A stretch of 64,000 nucleotides of DNA, from the NCBI GenBank assembly GCA_963770505.1, contig CAVYPR010000003.1, positions 62,001-126,000 on the forward strand, read 5' to 3'. Each line of letters begins with the position of its first letter. The stretch's first letter is position 1. The notes beneath the pieces are model-generated. The model made no database searches. It was not told the DNA's origin and saw nothing but the letters and a program-made list of their open reading frames with translations. This DNA is from CAVYPR01 sp963770505. GTDB lineage: Bacteria > Actinomycetota > Acidimicrobiia > Acidimicrobiales > RAAP-2. Position numbers and translations under genes: made by a program. Shown one piece after another: positions 52,951 to 61,833 of this stretch.

Positions 52951-54513
52951 GTGTGGCTCCGCTCCCTCACCGGCGGGGACCGCACCTACGTCGAGCACGT
53001 CCGTTCGGACCGCTCGCTCTCGTTCGCCGCGCTGCAGCGGTCCGTCGTCGGGTGGACGTCGCTCCTGTCCGACCTCGGCGTGGACGTCGGCGGGACGGTC
53101 GGGGTGGTCGCCGCCGATCCGATCGACTTCTCCATCGTCTTCCTCTCGGCCATGGCCGCGGGGCGGGTGGTCGCGCCCTTTGACGCTGGGGCCCCCGACC
53201 CGGAGCTGGACGCCGCTTGCCGGCGGGTCCGCCCCGCGGTGGTCCTGGCCGACCGACCGGCCCCGGCCGGCGCCGGTTGCGAGTGGCTCGAGCTGCCGGC
53301 CGGCTCGTTCCAACTCCTGGCGGCGGACGTCGGCCCGGCCCGCTCGGCGGGGGTCGCGGTGGTCGACCCGCAGACCGGCCGCGGGCAGTGGGCTGGATCG
53401 GCGGACCCCGTCCCGGCCGCGCCGGCCCCCGGTGGGCTCGTGCTCTCAACCTCGGGGACGACCGGCACCCCCAAGGTGATCAGTCTCGACGAGGGGCGCT
53501 TGCTCCACGCGGCCGGCCGGATCGCCAGCCACCACCGCCTGTCGGTGATCGACCGCGGCTTCAACCCGCTCCCCCTCTTCCACATCAACGCCGAGGTGGT
53601 CGGCCTCCTCGCATCCCTGGTGGCCGGGGCCACGCTGCTCCTCGACGACCGCTTCCACCGGCGCGGGCTCTGGCAGCTGGTGACCGAGCGCCGTGTGACG
53701 TGGATCAACGCCGTGCCGGCGATCATCTCCCGTCTCTCATCACTCGCCGCCGACGAGCCGGTGCCGGCGACACTGAGATTTGTGCGCTCGGCCTCGGCGC
53801 CGCTCCCGCCGGACGTGGCAGCGCGTTTCGAGCGGTCGGTCGGGGTGCCCATCGTCGAGACCTACGGCATGACCGAGGCCGCCAGCCAGATCACCGCCAA
53901 CCCCCTCGACGGGCCGCGCAAGCCGGGCTCGGTCGGCCGTCCCGTCGGCGCCGAGCTGCGGGTCCTGACCAGCGGCCGCGGCCGGCCGGCGGCCATCGCC
54001 TCCCCCGGGGTGACGGGACGGGTGGAGATCCGCGGGGCGAGCGTCGTCTGCGGGCATGCCGGCGGCGACCACGGCGACCGGATCGACGCCGAGGGGTGGC
54101 TCGATACCGGTGACGTCGGGTACCTGGACGAGGACGGCTACCTCTTCTTGGTCGGGCGGGTCGACGACGTCATCAACCGCGGGGGCGAGAAGGTCTTCCC
54201 CCGCGAGGTGGAGGAGGTCATCCTGGGGGACCCCGATGTGTCGGGGACGGCGGTGGTGGGCTGGGACCACCACGAGCTGGGGCGGGTCCCCGTCGCCTAC
54301 CTCGAGGTCGGCCAGGTCGAGGGGGAGGATGACCGGGCGCGGGCCGAGCGGATCGTGGCCCGGGTGCGCCAGCGGTGCGACGCGTCGTTGTCACGGGCCA
54401 AGCGCCCCGTGGCGTTCCATGTGGTCGAGCGGCTGCCGGTGGGGTCGACCGGGAAGATCCGGCGCACCGGGATGGACCCCCAGACGGCGATCTACACCCT
54501 CCTCGTCCGGTGA
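52951..54513 (+). CDS. AMP-forming acyl-CoA ligase of the ComA operon
   Basis: ANL-family ligase of about 520 residues. The P-loop is LSTSGTTGTPKV, adenine binding ETYGMTEAASQI, the TGD motif GWLDTGDVGYLDEDGYLF, the hinge GRVDDVINRGGEKV, and the catalytic Lys in PVGSTGKIRR. The annotated GTG 52951 gives a short N-terminus: VRNRLADLVWL, upstream in the same frame, looks like genuine sequence but lacks a start. GTG 52875, 2 bases after the VOC stop, reads in another frame and reaches that sequence if one base is removed near 52919-52924, so a second indel is possible. It would activate the acid made upstream. Its stop overlaps the acyltransferase start. Confidence 0.82.
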   Translation: MWLRSLTGGDRTYVEHVRSDRSLSFAALQRSVVGWTSLLSDLGVDVGGTVGVVAADPIDFSIVFLSAMAAGRVVAPFDAGAPDPELDAACRRVRPAVVLADRPAPAGAGCEWLELPAGSFQLLAADVGPARSAGVAVVDPQTGRGQWAGSADPVPAAPAPGGLVLSTSGTTGTPKVISLDEGRLLHAAGRIASHHRLSVIDRGFNPLPLFHINAEVVGLLASLVAGATLLLDDRFHRRGLWQLVTERRVTWINAVPAIISRLSSLAADEPVPATLRFVRSASAPLPPDVAARFERSVGVPIVETYGMTEAASQITANPLDGPRKPGSVGRPVGAELRVLTSGRGRPAAIASPGVTGRVEIRGASVVCGHAGGDHGDRIDAEGWLDTGDVGYLDEDGYLFLVGRVDDVINRGGEKVFPREVEEVILGDPDVSGTAVVGWDHHELGRVPVAYLEVGQVEGEDDRARAERIVARVRQRCDASLSRAKRPVAFHVVERLPVGSTGKIRRTGMDPQTAIYTLLVR

Positions 54514-55735
54514 CGACCACCGCCGAGAGGCCCGCCGAGGCCGGACCCTCGGCCGAAGGGCGCCGACGCCTCGACCACGTCGACGCCATGCGCCCCATCA
54601 AGCAGGCGGGGGTGGTGTCCACCCACACCTTGCTGTTCTTCGCCCCCGTGGCCACCCTCGCCGTCACCGGGTCGCTCATGCTCTTGCACGTGACCCGGGA
54701 GTCGTTCCTCTTCATCTCGGCCTGCATGCTGACCTACAGCTACGCCACGCTGCAGCGGGACGGGTACCTGCACTTCTACCGCCGGCGTGCCGTCTCGGTG
54801 GCCGTCCCCTACCTCGTCTGGACGGCCGTCTACTTCGGCATCACCCTGCACAGCGTCGGCGCCACCGGGTGGGCCGTCCCGGGCACCTGGCCTATCTGGT
54901 GGCTACCGGCTACTACCAGCTCTACTACCTGCTGGTGATCATGCAGTTCTATCTGTTGTTCCCGCTGCTGCTCGTGTTGGTGCGCTGGAGCCGCGGCCAC
55001 CACGGGGCCCTCCTGCTGGCCTCGCTGGTGGTGCAGGTGACCCTGGTGAGCCTGATGCACTGGAACGTCCTGCCGCCGGCCATGCGCGGGTTCTGGGCCA
55101 CCCGGGAGGTCTTCTCCTACCAGTTCTACCTTCTGGCCGGCATGGTGGTCGCCCTGCACCTCGACGATGTCCACCGCTGGCTCTGCGGGCACGTGCGGCT
55201 GGTGCTCGGGGCGACCGTGGCCGGGGCGATCCTGGCCGAGGTCTGGTGCGAGCTGGCCGACCGCCACGTCGTGTCGTGGTTGGGCTCGAGCTCGGACCCG
55301 CTGCAGCCGGTCGTCATCCCGTTCAACATCGCGGCGATCGCCTCCATCTACCTGCTCGGCGTCTACCTGGTCGGCAGCCGCCGGTCGCCGACCACGCGGG
55401 CCGTCGTCCGCGTCGGCTCGGACGACTCCTACGGCGTCTACCTGGCCCAGATGATCTTCGTACTGGCCCTGGCCGGACTGGGCTGGCAGCACCTCGACCA
55501 TGTCGTGCCCTGGCCGGTGGTGAGCGTGCTCACCGTGGTCGTCGTCTTCTCGGCCTGCGTGGCCCTCACCGGCATCCTGGCCCGCACGCCGCTGTCGATG
55601 GCCCTCACCGGCCGCCGCCGTGAACCGTGGTCGACGTGGCCCCCCGAGCGGTGGCGGTCCCGGCCGGTGGACGGGGCCGGCCTGCGCCCGGCCGCCGTCT
55701 CCTCGCCGCTCGACCCCGAACCCGCCGAGCCGTGA
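54510..55735 (+). CDS. Acyltransferase-3-type membrane protein, copy 1 (apparent -1 frameshift)
   Basis: Integral membrane acyltransferase of about 408 residues when corrected, with about 10 helices. GTG 54510 overlaps the ligase stop. The first part reads VDAMRPIKQAGVVSTHTLLFF, with a variant of the family His motif (R...VVSTHTL) typical of OafA/YrhL-type transacylases. After WAVPG (near 54882) the frame breaks; the correct continuation HLAYLVATGYYQLYYLLVIMQ is one base off and runs to a stop at 55735. A missing base in the CCCGGG run at 54878-54883 explains it. The GYYQLYY segment is shared with copy 2 (GYYQLYFV), which supports repair. The pair may act on a surface glycan or lipid. Confidence 0.75.
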
Positions 55736-56988
55736 GGGACCCGGGGCCGGACACCGGGCCCCAGAGCGGCCAGGCCCTCGATGACGTCGCCGGGGCGCAC
55801 GGACGGTACCTGCGGCCGTTCGATTTCTTCCGGACGGTGGCCTGCGTCTGCGTGGTGGCCCAGCACGCGGTGCTGTGGCCCGTGCCGGCGTCGAGCGCCA
55901 TCGGCTGGGGGCTGGTGATGCTCTTCCACTTCACCCGCAACGCGTTCTTCTTCCTGGCCGCCTTCGTCGCCTGCTACACCCAGCTAAACCGGCCCCGGGG
56001 GGTCGGGGCGCTGTGGTGGCGACGGCTCAGCCAGATCCTCGTGCCGTTCGCCTTCTGGACCGCCGCCTACGTGGTCTTCACCTTGGCCACCACGCCGGTG
56101 CCGGCACGTCAGGCCCTCTTCCTGGCGTGGCACGACGTCTGGTACGGCTACTACCAGCTGTACTTCGTGGTGGTGCTGGTGCAGCTCTACGTCCTCCTCC
56201 CCTTTGTCGTCCCGCTGGTGGTGCGGGCCAGGCGGGTCGCCGTGCCGGTGCTGGTGGTGAGCGCCGCGTTGCAACTGGGCATGACGGGCGTGTCGCACTA
56301 CGCGTCCTGGCGCGTCGGCGCGCTCGGGGGCCTGCGCAACGTTGACGACGTCCTGCTGACATCGCGGGTGCTCCTCGGGTACCAGTTCTACGTCGTGGCC
56401 GGCCTGCTGGCCGCGGTGCACGCCAGGTCCCTCGGCACGTTCGTGGCCCGCCACTGGCGCGGCATCGCCGCGACCTCAGGGGTGCTGTCGGTCGTCGCCG
56501 TCGGCTACTACGTCCTGGGTCTGGCCACCGGCCAGACACCGGGCCACGCCTCGGACCTCTACCAACCGGTGGCCACCGTGTGGTTCATCGGAGCCATCGC
56601 CGGCCTGTGCGCACTGGGCTGGCGCTGGGCCCAGGCCGCGGCCCGTCGACCCGGCGGACGGGGCGACCGGCTGGTCACCTGGGGCTCGGACATCTCGGGC
56701 GGGATGTTCTTCGCCCACGTCCTCGTGCTGCAGTTGCTGCTCATAGGCCTCGACCACACGGCGCTCCAGGCCGACGCCGGTTGGGGGGCGGTCTCGGGCG
56801 TCGTGTTCGTGGGAACGGTGGTGGGCACGGCCGTGCTGGTGGACGCGGGCCGGCGGACCCCGCTGCGCCTGGCCCTGAGCGGACCTGACCGGGAGGCCCA
56901 GCGCTCCTCGCGGCGGTGGTCGCCCTCCCCGGCACCCGTGGCGACGGGCTCGCCCTCCCTCGCCGGGTCGACGGCCGCCGCCCGCTGA
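55732..56988 (+). CDS. Acyltransferase-3-type membrane protein, copy 2
   Basis: Intact acyltransferase of about 418 residues. RPFDFFRTVACVCVVAQHAVL carries the R...H pair of the family in helix 1. Helix content (about 10), LFHFTRNAFFFLAAFVACY and GYYQLYFVVVLVQLYVLLPF match copy 1 at equivalent positions. GTG 55732 overlaps the stop of copy 1, so the whole operon 51000-56988 is translationally coupled except for the gap around 52873-52950. Members move acetyl, succinyl or similar groups from cytoplasmic acyl-CoA onto extracellular sugars; the donor here may be the acid activated by the adjacent ligase. Confidence 0.83.
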   Translation: MRDPGPDTGPQSGQALDDVAGAHGRYLRPFDFFRTVACVCVVAQHAVLWPVPASSAIGWGLVMLFHFTRNAFFFLAAFVACYTQLNRPRGVGALWWRRLSQILVPFAFWTAAYVVFTLATTPVPARQALFLAWHDVWYGYYQLYFVVVLVQLYVLLPFVVPLVVRARRVAVPVLVVSAALQLGMTGVSHYASWRVGALGGLRNVDDVLLTSRVLLGYQFYVVAGLLAAVHARSLGTFVARHWRGIAATSGVLSVVAVGYYVLGLATGQTPGHASDLYQPVATVWFIGAIAGLCALGWRWAQAAARRPGGRGDRLVTWGSDISGGMFFAHVLVLQLLLIGLDHTALQADAGWGAVSGVVFVGTVVGTAVLVDAGRRTPLRLALSGPDREAQRSSRRWSPSPAPVATGSPSLAGSTAAAR

Positions 56989-56992
56989 GGGC

Positions 56993-57976
56993 TCACCCGC
57001 CGGTCGGCGGGGCCTGCGAGGAGAGCGCGGTGGCCACCGCGCCGGCGATGGCCTGGTAGCCGGCGGCATTGGGGTGCACGTTGTGCTGGCTGGGCCCGGC
57101 GACGCACATCCAGCTCAGCCGGCACACCGTGGCCACCTCGGCCGGCACGGTGCCGGCGCCGGGGAGCGGGACCGGCCGCTGGTCGCCGAGGTCGAAGGCG
57201 CGGGGCACATCGGCCACGGCGGCGCCGGCGGCGCTGTAGATCCCGGCCAGCGTGTGGTTCAGCTGGGAGATGACGACCTCGCTGTCCCGGGCGAACGCCT
57301 CGCCTGCGGGACCGTCGAGATAGTCGCCGAGGAAGGGGTCGTTGTGCTCGAGGCCGACGATCTCGAGAGCCGGTCCCCCGGCCGAGCGGAGCTCGGCCAG
57401 GGCGCCGGGCAGCACGCCGGCGATGCCGTCCAGCGCCGCGCTCACGCAGCCGGCGTCCACCGCCCGGTGGGCGAGGCAGGCGCGCACGTCATTGAACCCG
57501 AGGTCGACGGTGACGAGCACGGTGTCCCCGGGGTTGGCGCGCAGAAAGTCCACGGCCGCCCCCAGCTGGGAGCCCGCCGCATACGGGCACTTCCCTCCGC
57601 CGTCCACCGCGGCCACCGCCGTCTCCCCGGCGCACCCGACCTGCACGAGGGAGAGCCCGGGCCAGCGGGCCCGCTCGATGTCCACCAGGTCGTCGGCGTA
57701 GCCCTGGCGGGTGGGTCGTCCCTCGGGGTGCAGGGCCACGGGCTGGACGCCGAGCGACTCCGATGCCCCGATGGCCAGGTAGTAGGTGGTCGGCGGGGTG
57801 CCCCCGGCCGCGCCGGCGGCCAGCGGCGGCACCCCGATGGCCCCGAGCGCCAGCGCGGCCCCGGCCGCCCACGCGGCGCCGACGATCCCGGCGAGGGGCC
57901 GCCGGCCGCGGCGGCGGGTCCTTCGCGGGACCGGGGTCGACGCGGCGCGGTCGACGGGAAGCCGGCGCGTCCTCAC
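56993..57976 (-). CDS. Exported SGNH/GDSL hydrolase
   Basis: Secreted lipase/esterase-type protein of 327 residues. An Arg-rich N-terminus and a hydrophobic segment (GIVGAAWAAGAALALGAIGVPPLAAG) make a signal peptide or anchor. Block I is YYLAIGASESLG (a GDS-like GxS), block III the GFNDV Asn, and block V NVHPNAAGYQAI with the Asp/His pair partly replaced (N-x-H). It is convergent with the acyltransferase operon, ending just past its stop. Extracellular deacylation of the acyl groups added by those enzymes is an attractive possibility but unproven. Confidence 0.77.
   Translation of the reverse strand: MRTRRLPVDRAASTPVPRRTRRRGRRPLAGIVGAAWAAGAALALGAIGVPPLAAGAAGGTPPTTYYLAIGASESLGVQPVALHPEGRPTRQGYADDLVDIERARWPGLSLVQVGCAGETAVAAVDGGGKCPYAAGSQLGAAVDFLRANPGDTVLVTVDLGFNDVRACLAHRAVDAGCVSAALDGIAGVLPGALAELRSAGGPALEIVGLEHNDPFLGDYLDGPAGEAFARDSEVVISQLNHTLAGIYSAAGAAVADVPRAFDLGDQRPVPLPGAGTVPAEVATVCRLSWMCVAGPSQHNVHPNAAGYQAIAGAVATALSSQAPPTGG
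56996..57011. terminator. Candidate hairpin at the convergent 3' ends
   Basis: CCCGCC and GGCGGG form a 6-bp stem with a GGTC loop just after the acyltransferase stop and inside the last codons of the SGNH gene. No T-run. Confidence 0.25.
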
Positions 57977-58052
57977 GGTGGCGTCGGGGTCGCGCCGGGT
58001 CCGAGGTCGGCCGGCCCCGAGGGTGCCGCCGCACCCGGCGGCCGGCCGCCGC

Positions 58053-59726
58053 TCACGGCCCGCCGACCTGCAGGGCGGAGAGCTCGGCCTCCAGCTGCGC
58101 CCGGTCCTCGTCGGTGAGGGGTCGGTAGCCGTCGTCCAGGGGCCCCGGCCGCCACCAGACCTCGTCCTCGGTGTCCCAGCGCTCGGTGCGCAGGTCGACC
58201 TTGGTCACCTTGCCGGTGGCGGTCTGGGGAAGCTCGGTCGTGACGCGCACGAAGCGCGGGGCCCACTTGGTGCCGAGGTCGGGCTGGTCGGCCAGCCAGC
58301 GGGCGAAGCCGGCGGGGTCGAAGGTGGCCCCGGGCCGCAACTCGACGGCGGCCATCACCTGGTCGCCCACGCCGGTCGTCGTGTCCGGCACGGCGTAGAC
58401 GGCGACCACCGAGAGGTCGGGGTGGCGCGAGAGCACCGTCTCGACCGGGCCGGCGGCGAAGTTCTCCGAGTCGACGCGGAGCCAGTCGCCGCGCCGCCCG
58501 GCGAAGAAGAAGAAGCCGTCGGCGTCGCGGTAGGCGAGGTCGCCGGTCCAGTACCAGCCGTGACGGGTCCGCTCGGCCTCGGCCTCGGGGGCGCCGTAGT
58601 AGCCCTCGAAGCCCCCCTGGCCGCTGCGGTTCACGATCTCCCCCGTGGCCTGGCCGGCGTTGCGGAGCCTCCCCTCGGCGTCGAAGACGGCCGGCGGGCA
58701 CTCGTCGCTGGTGGCCGGGTCGACGACGGCCAGGTCGACTCCGGGCGGGGCCTGGCCGAGAGCGCCCTTGGGCATGCCCTTGGCCGGGTGGATGGTGGCA
58801 CCGCCCTCGCTCTGGCCGTAGCCCTCGAGGAGCACGCAGCCGAACCGCTTGTAGAAGCGGGAGCGGTCGCGCAACGAGGCCTCGGTGCCGAACCCGCTCA
58901 CCAGGGTGTTCTCCGCGTCGTCGGGGCGCTCGGGGGTGGCCAGGATGTAGGCGATGGCCTTGCCCACGTAGTTGAACATGGTGGCCCGGTAGCGGCGCAC
59001 GTCGTCGAGGAAGGCCGAGGCGCTGAAGCGAGGCCGCACGGCGATGGTGGCCCCGACGAAGAGGGCCGGGCCCCACAGGGCCATGAGGGCGTTGCCGTGG
59101 AAGAGGGGCATGGCGCAGTAGCAGACGCTCTCGCGGCGGTAGCCGTAGCCGGGGGCCGCCACCCTCGAGATGGCGGCGAGGCGTCCCTGGGTGCAGCGCA
59201 CCGCCTTGGGCGTGCCGGTGGTGCCGGAGGTGAACAGCAGGAGGAAGAGCTGTTCCTCGGTCACGTCCCCGGCGCGCTCGACGAGGGAGCGGCCTGCGGT
59301 CCCGTCGCCGTCGGCCTCCTCGAGCAGGGCGCGGTAGTCCCGGGTCCCCACCACGAGCACGCGGTCGCCGGCGACGCCGTGGTCGAGGCCGGCCAGCAGG
59401 CTCGCGCCCTCCTCGTCGGTCACGATGAGCTGGCAGTCGGTGGCCCGGACGTCGGCGGCCAGGGCGTCGCCCCGGCGAGTGGGGTTGATGCCCACCACCG
59501 TCGCCCCGGCCAGGGCGGCGCCGTTCAGCCAGAAGAGGTACTCGGGGACGTTGGGCAGCAGGACGCCCAGGTGGAAGGGACCGGGAAGCCGGAGCCGGCC
59601 CGCCAGCACCCCCCGCCGCGCCCCGGCGGCCACCGCCTCCCGCCAGCTCCACGAGCCTGTCTCGGCCAGCACGCCGGGGTGGTCGTCGTCGGCCCGCTCG
59701 GCCAGCAGGCGCGCCACCGTGGTCAC
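58053..59726 (-). CDS. AMP-forming acyl-CoA ligase (long-chain/very-long-chain type)
   Basis: ANL ligase of 557 residues. The P-loop is LFTSGTTGTPKAVR, adenine motif EGYGQSEGGATI, TGD motif WYWTGDLAYRDADGFFFFAGRRGDWLRVDSENF, and the catalytic Lys in PQTATGKVTKVDL. The VNRSGQGGFEGYYG loop and the length are those of the FadD6/FATP-like group that acts on longer acids. The start GTG 59726 overlaps the stop of the alpha-hydroxyacid oxidase (GTGA), so the pair is co-translated. A C-terminal tail of ~25 residues is extra. Confidence 0.85.
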   Translation of the reverse strand: MTTVARLLAERADDDHPGVLAETGSWSWREAVAAGARRGVLAGRLRLPGPFHLGVLLPNVPEYLFWLNGAALAGATVVGINPTRRGDALAADVRATDCQLIVTDEEGASLLAGLDHGVAGDRVLVVGTRDYRALLEEADGDGTAGRSLVERAGDVTEEQLFLLLFTSGTTGTPKAVRCTQGRLAAISRVAAPGYGYRRESVCYCAMPLFHGNALMALWGPALFVGATIAVRPRFSASAFLDDVRRYRATMFNYVGKAIAYILATPERPDDAENTLVSGFGTEASLRDRSRFYKRFGCVLLEGYGQSEGGATIHPAKGMPKGALGQAPPGVDLAVVDPATSDECPPAVFDAEGRLRNAGQATGEIVNRSGQGGFEGYYGAPEAEAERTRHGWYWTGDLAYRDADGFFFFAGRRGDWLRVDSENFAAGPVETVLSRHPDLSVVAVYAVPDTTTGVGDQVMAAVELRPGATFDPAGFARWLADQPDLGTKWAPRFVRVTTELPQTATGKVTKVDLRTERWDTEDEVWWRPGPLDDGYRPLTDEDRAQLEAELSALQVGGP

Positions 59727-60862
59727 GGCGCCTCCCAGGGGCCGGGCCGCCCGGCCGGCAGCACGAGGGAGCGGTCGAGGGCGGGCACCGACGGCGCCCC
59801 GCACAGCGCCATGACCCGACGGAGCTCGCGCTCGAACCACCCGAGCAGTCCAGCCACCCCCTCGGCTCCCCCGGTGGCCAACGACCACAGCACCGGACGG
59901 CCGATCAGCACCCCGCGGGCTCCCATGGCGAGCGCCTTGGCGGCGTCGGCGGCGCGGCGGACGCCGCCGTCGACGTAGACCTCGGCACGCCCGCCGACGG
60001 CCTCGACCACCGCTCCCAGCACGTCGGCGGTGGCCGGTGCGTCGTCGAGCTGGCGGCCCCCGTGGTTGGAGACGACGACCGCCGCCGCCCCGGCCTCCAC
60101 GCACCGGGCGGCGTCGTCGGCCCGCAGCACCCCCTTCACCACCACCGGGAGGCCGGCCAGTCCGGCCAACCACCCCACGTCGTCGAAGGTGAGGGCCGGG
60201 TCGAACTCCCCGGTCACCACGGCCATGAAGCCACCCTCCCGGGCCCGCTCGGTGCTGGAGGCGGCCAGGTTGGGAAGTGCGAGGTCCTCGGGGAGGTGCA
60301 CCCCGCCGCGCACCTCGCGCAGGCGGAGACCCGAGACCGGTGCGTCGACCGTGAGCACTAGGGCCGAGTAACCGGCGGCGGCCGTCCGGGCCACCATCTC
60401 GGCCGTGCGGCCCCGGTCGCGCAGCACGTAGACCTGCATCCACCGCGGCGCCCCGGGAGCGGCGGAGGCCACGTCCTCGAGCGAGCGGGTGGCAAGGGAC
60501 GAGAGCACCAGGCACGACCCGGCCGCGGCCGCGCCCCGGGCCGTGGCCACCTCGGCCTCGGGGTGGGCCAGCCCGTGGATGGCCGTGGGGGCCACGAGAA
60601 TGGGGTTAGCCACCGGCGCGCCCAGGACGGTGGTGGCCGCAGACACCGCCGAGACGTCGACCAAGACCCGGGGATGGAGCCGCCAACGCGACCAGGCGGC
60701 GACGTTGTCGGAGAGGAGCCGCTCACCCTCGGCCCCGCCGGCGTAGTAGGCGTAGGGCATCTCGCCGATGAGCCGGCGCGCCTCTTCCTCGACCAGGTCG
60801 AGGTCGACGTGGTCGGAGGGGTGGGGCGCGCCCGGTGACGGGCTGGCAGGATGGGGGACCAC
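59723..60862 (-). CDS. FMN-dependent alpha-hydroxyacid oxidase/dehydrogenase
   Basis: Protein of 379 residues of the lactate/glycolate oxidase family. YAYYAGGAEGERLLSDNVAAW is the N-terminal signature, VLTVDAPVSGLRLREVRGG surrounds the first FMN residues, and the catalytic His and Arg are in VVVSNHGGRQLD. The phosphate loop is VYVDGGVRRAADAAKALAMGARGV. It oxidises a 2-hydroxy acid to a 2-oxo acid. Start GTG 60862, with a TACCAT box 7 bases upstream. Since a ComA-type sulfolactate pathway lies 4 kb away, a sulfolactate-like substrate can be imagined, but lactate, mandelate or glycolate are equally possible. Confidence 0.86.
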   Translation of the reverse strand: MVPHPASPSPGAPHPSDHVDLDLVEEEARRLIGEMPYAYYAGGAEGERLLSDNVAAWSRWRLHPRVLVDVSAVSAATTVLGAPVANPILVAPTAIHGLAHPEAEVATARGAAAAGSCLVLSSLATRSLEDVASAAPGAPRWMQVYVLRDRGRTAEMVARTAAAGYSALVLTVDAPVSGLRLREVRGGVHLPEDLALPNLAASSTERAREGGFMAVVTGEFDPALTFDDVGWLAGLAGLPVVVKGVLRADDAARCVEAGAAAVVVSNHGGRQLDDAPATADVLGAVVEAVGGRAEVYVDGGVRRAADAAKALAMGARGVLIGRPVLWSLATGGAEGVAGLLGWFERELRRVMALCGAPSVPALDRSLVLPAGRPGPWEAP

Positions 60863-60869
60863 AGGCCGA

Positions 60870-60875
60870 ATGGTA
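60870..60875 (-). promoter_or_regulatory. Leaderless-type -10 box (TACCAT)
   Basis: Minus-strand TACCAT lies 7 bases before GTG 60862 of the hydroxyacid oxidase; no Shine-Dalgarno sequence is present. Confidence 0.4.
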
Positions 60876-60926
60876 GAGCGGCCTGCTGGGGGCCGACCCC
60901 GCCGCCCATCCCATCACGGAGGTCCC

Positions 60927-61802
60927 GTGCGCTTCTCCTACGCCGAGTCGATGACCGACCCCGCCTTCTACCTGCCCCTGGCCCGGGCGGCCGAGGACGC
61001 CGGCTACGACTCGATGGTCGTCCCCGACAGCATCTGCTACCCGAAGACCTCCGACAGCGTCTACCCGTTCAACCCCGACGGGACCCGGGAGTTCCTCGAC
61101 GACAAGCCGTTCCTCGAGCCGTTCTCCCTCATCCCGGCCATGGGCGCGGTGACCGAGCGGATCCGCTTCGTGACCTTCGTGGTCAAGCTGCCCATCCGCC
61201 ACCCGGTGCTGGTGGCCAAGCAGGCCACGTCCACCGCCGTGCTCACCGACAACCGGCTGGTCCTCGGGGTGGGGACCAGCCCGTGGCGCGAGGACTACGA
61301 GATTCTCGGCGTGCCCTGGGAGGGGAGGGGCAAGAGGATGGACGAGGCGGTGGCCATCGTGCGCGGGCTGTCGGCCGGCGGCTACTTCGAGCATCACGGG
61401 GCGACGTTCGACGTGCCGCCCATCAAGATCACCCCGGTCCCCACCGAGCCCATCCCCCTCCTCGTCGGCGGCCACGGCGAGGCGGCCCTGCGCCGGGCGG
61501 CCCGCGACGGCGACGGATGGGTCCACGGGGGCGGCGACCCCGAGGACCTGCCCGGCCTGCTGCGGCGCCTCGCCGAGCTGCGCGAGGAGGAGGGGACCTC
61601 CGGGCGACCCTTCGAGGTCCACGTGATCTCCATGGACGGGTTCAGCGTCGAAGGGGTGAGGCGCCTCGAGGAGCAGGGGGTGACCGACGTCATCGTGGGA
61701 TTCCGCTGGCCCTACGAGGTGGGGCCGGACATCGAGCCGCTCTCGGACAAGATCGACAAGCTCCGCTGGTTCGCGGAGACGGTGATTCAAAAGACGCGCT
61801 GA
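60927..61802 (+). CDS. LLM-class (luciferase-like) F420-dependent oxidoreductase
   Basis: TIM-barrel protein of 291 residues with RFSYAESMTDPAFYLPLARAAEDAGYDSMVVPDS, ITPVPTEPIPLLVGGHGEAALRRAARDGDGWVHGGG and VLGVGTSPWREDYEILG, characteristic of F420-type LLM enzymes in actinobacteria. The GTG at 60927 follows GGAGGTCCC. A longer upstream frame overlaps the promoter of the divergent hydroxyacid oxidase and is unlikely. A SnoaL-like gene follows 31 bases later on the same strand. Substrate unknown. Confidence 0.84.
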   Translation: MRFSYAESMTDPAFYLPLARAAEDAGYDSMVVPDSICYPKTSDSVYPFNPDGTREFLDDKPFLEPFSLIPAMGAVTERIRFVTFVVKLPIRHPVLVAKQATSTAVLTDNRLVLGVGTSPWREDYEILGVPWEGRGKRMDEAVAIVRGLSAGGYFEHHGATFDVPPIKITPVPTEPIPLLVGGHGEAALRRAARDGDGWVHGGGDPEDLPGLLRRLAELREEEGTSGRPFEVHVISMDGFSVEGVRRLEEQGVTDVIVGFRWPYEVGPDIEPLSDKIDKLRWFAETVIQKTR

Positions 61803-61833
61803 GGGCGCCGGGTCGAAAGGGCAGGGGACGGCG

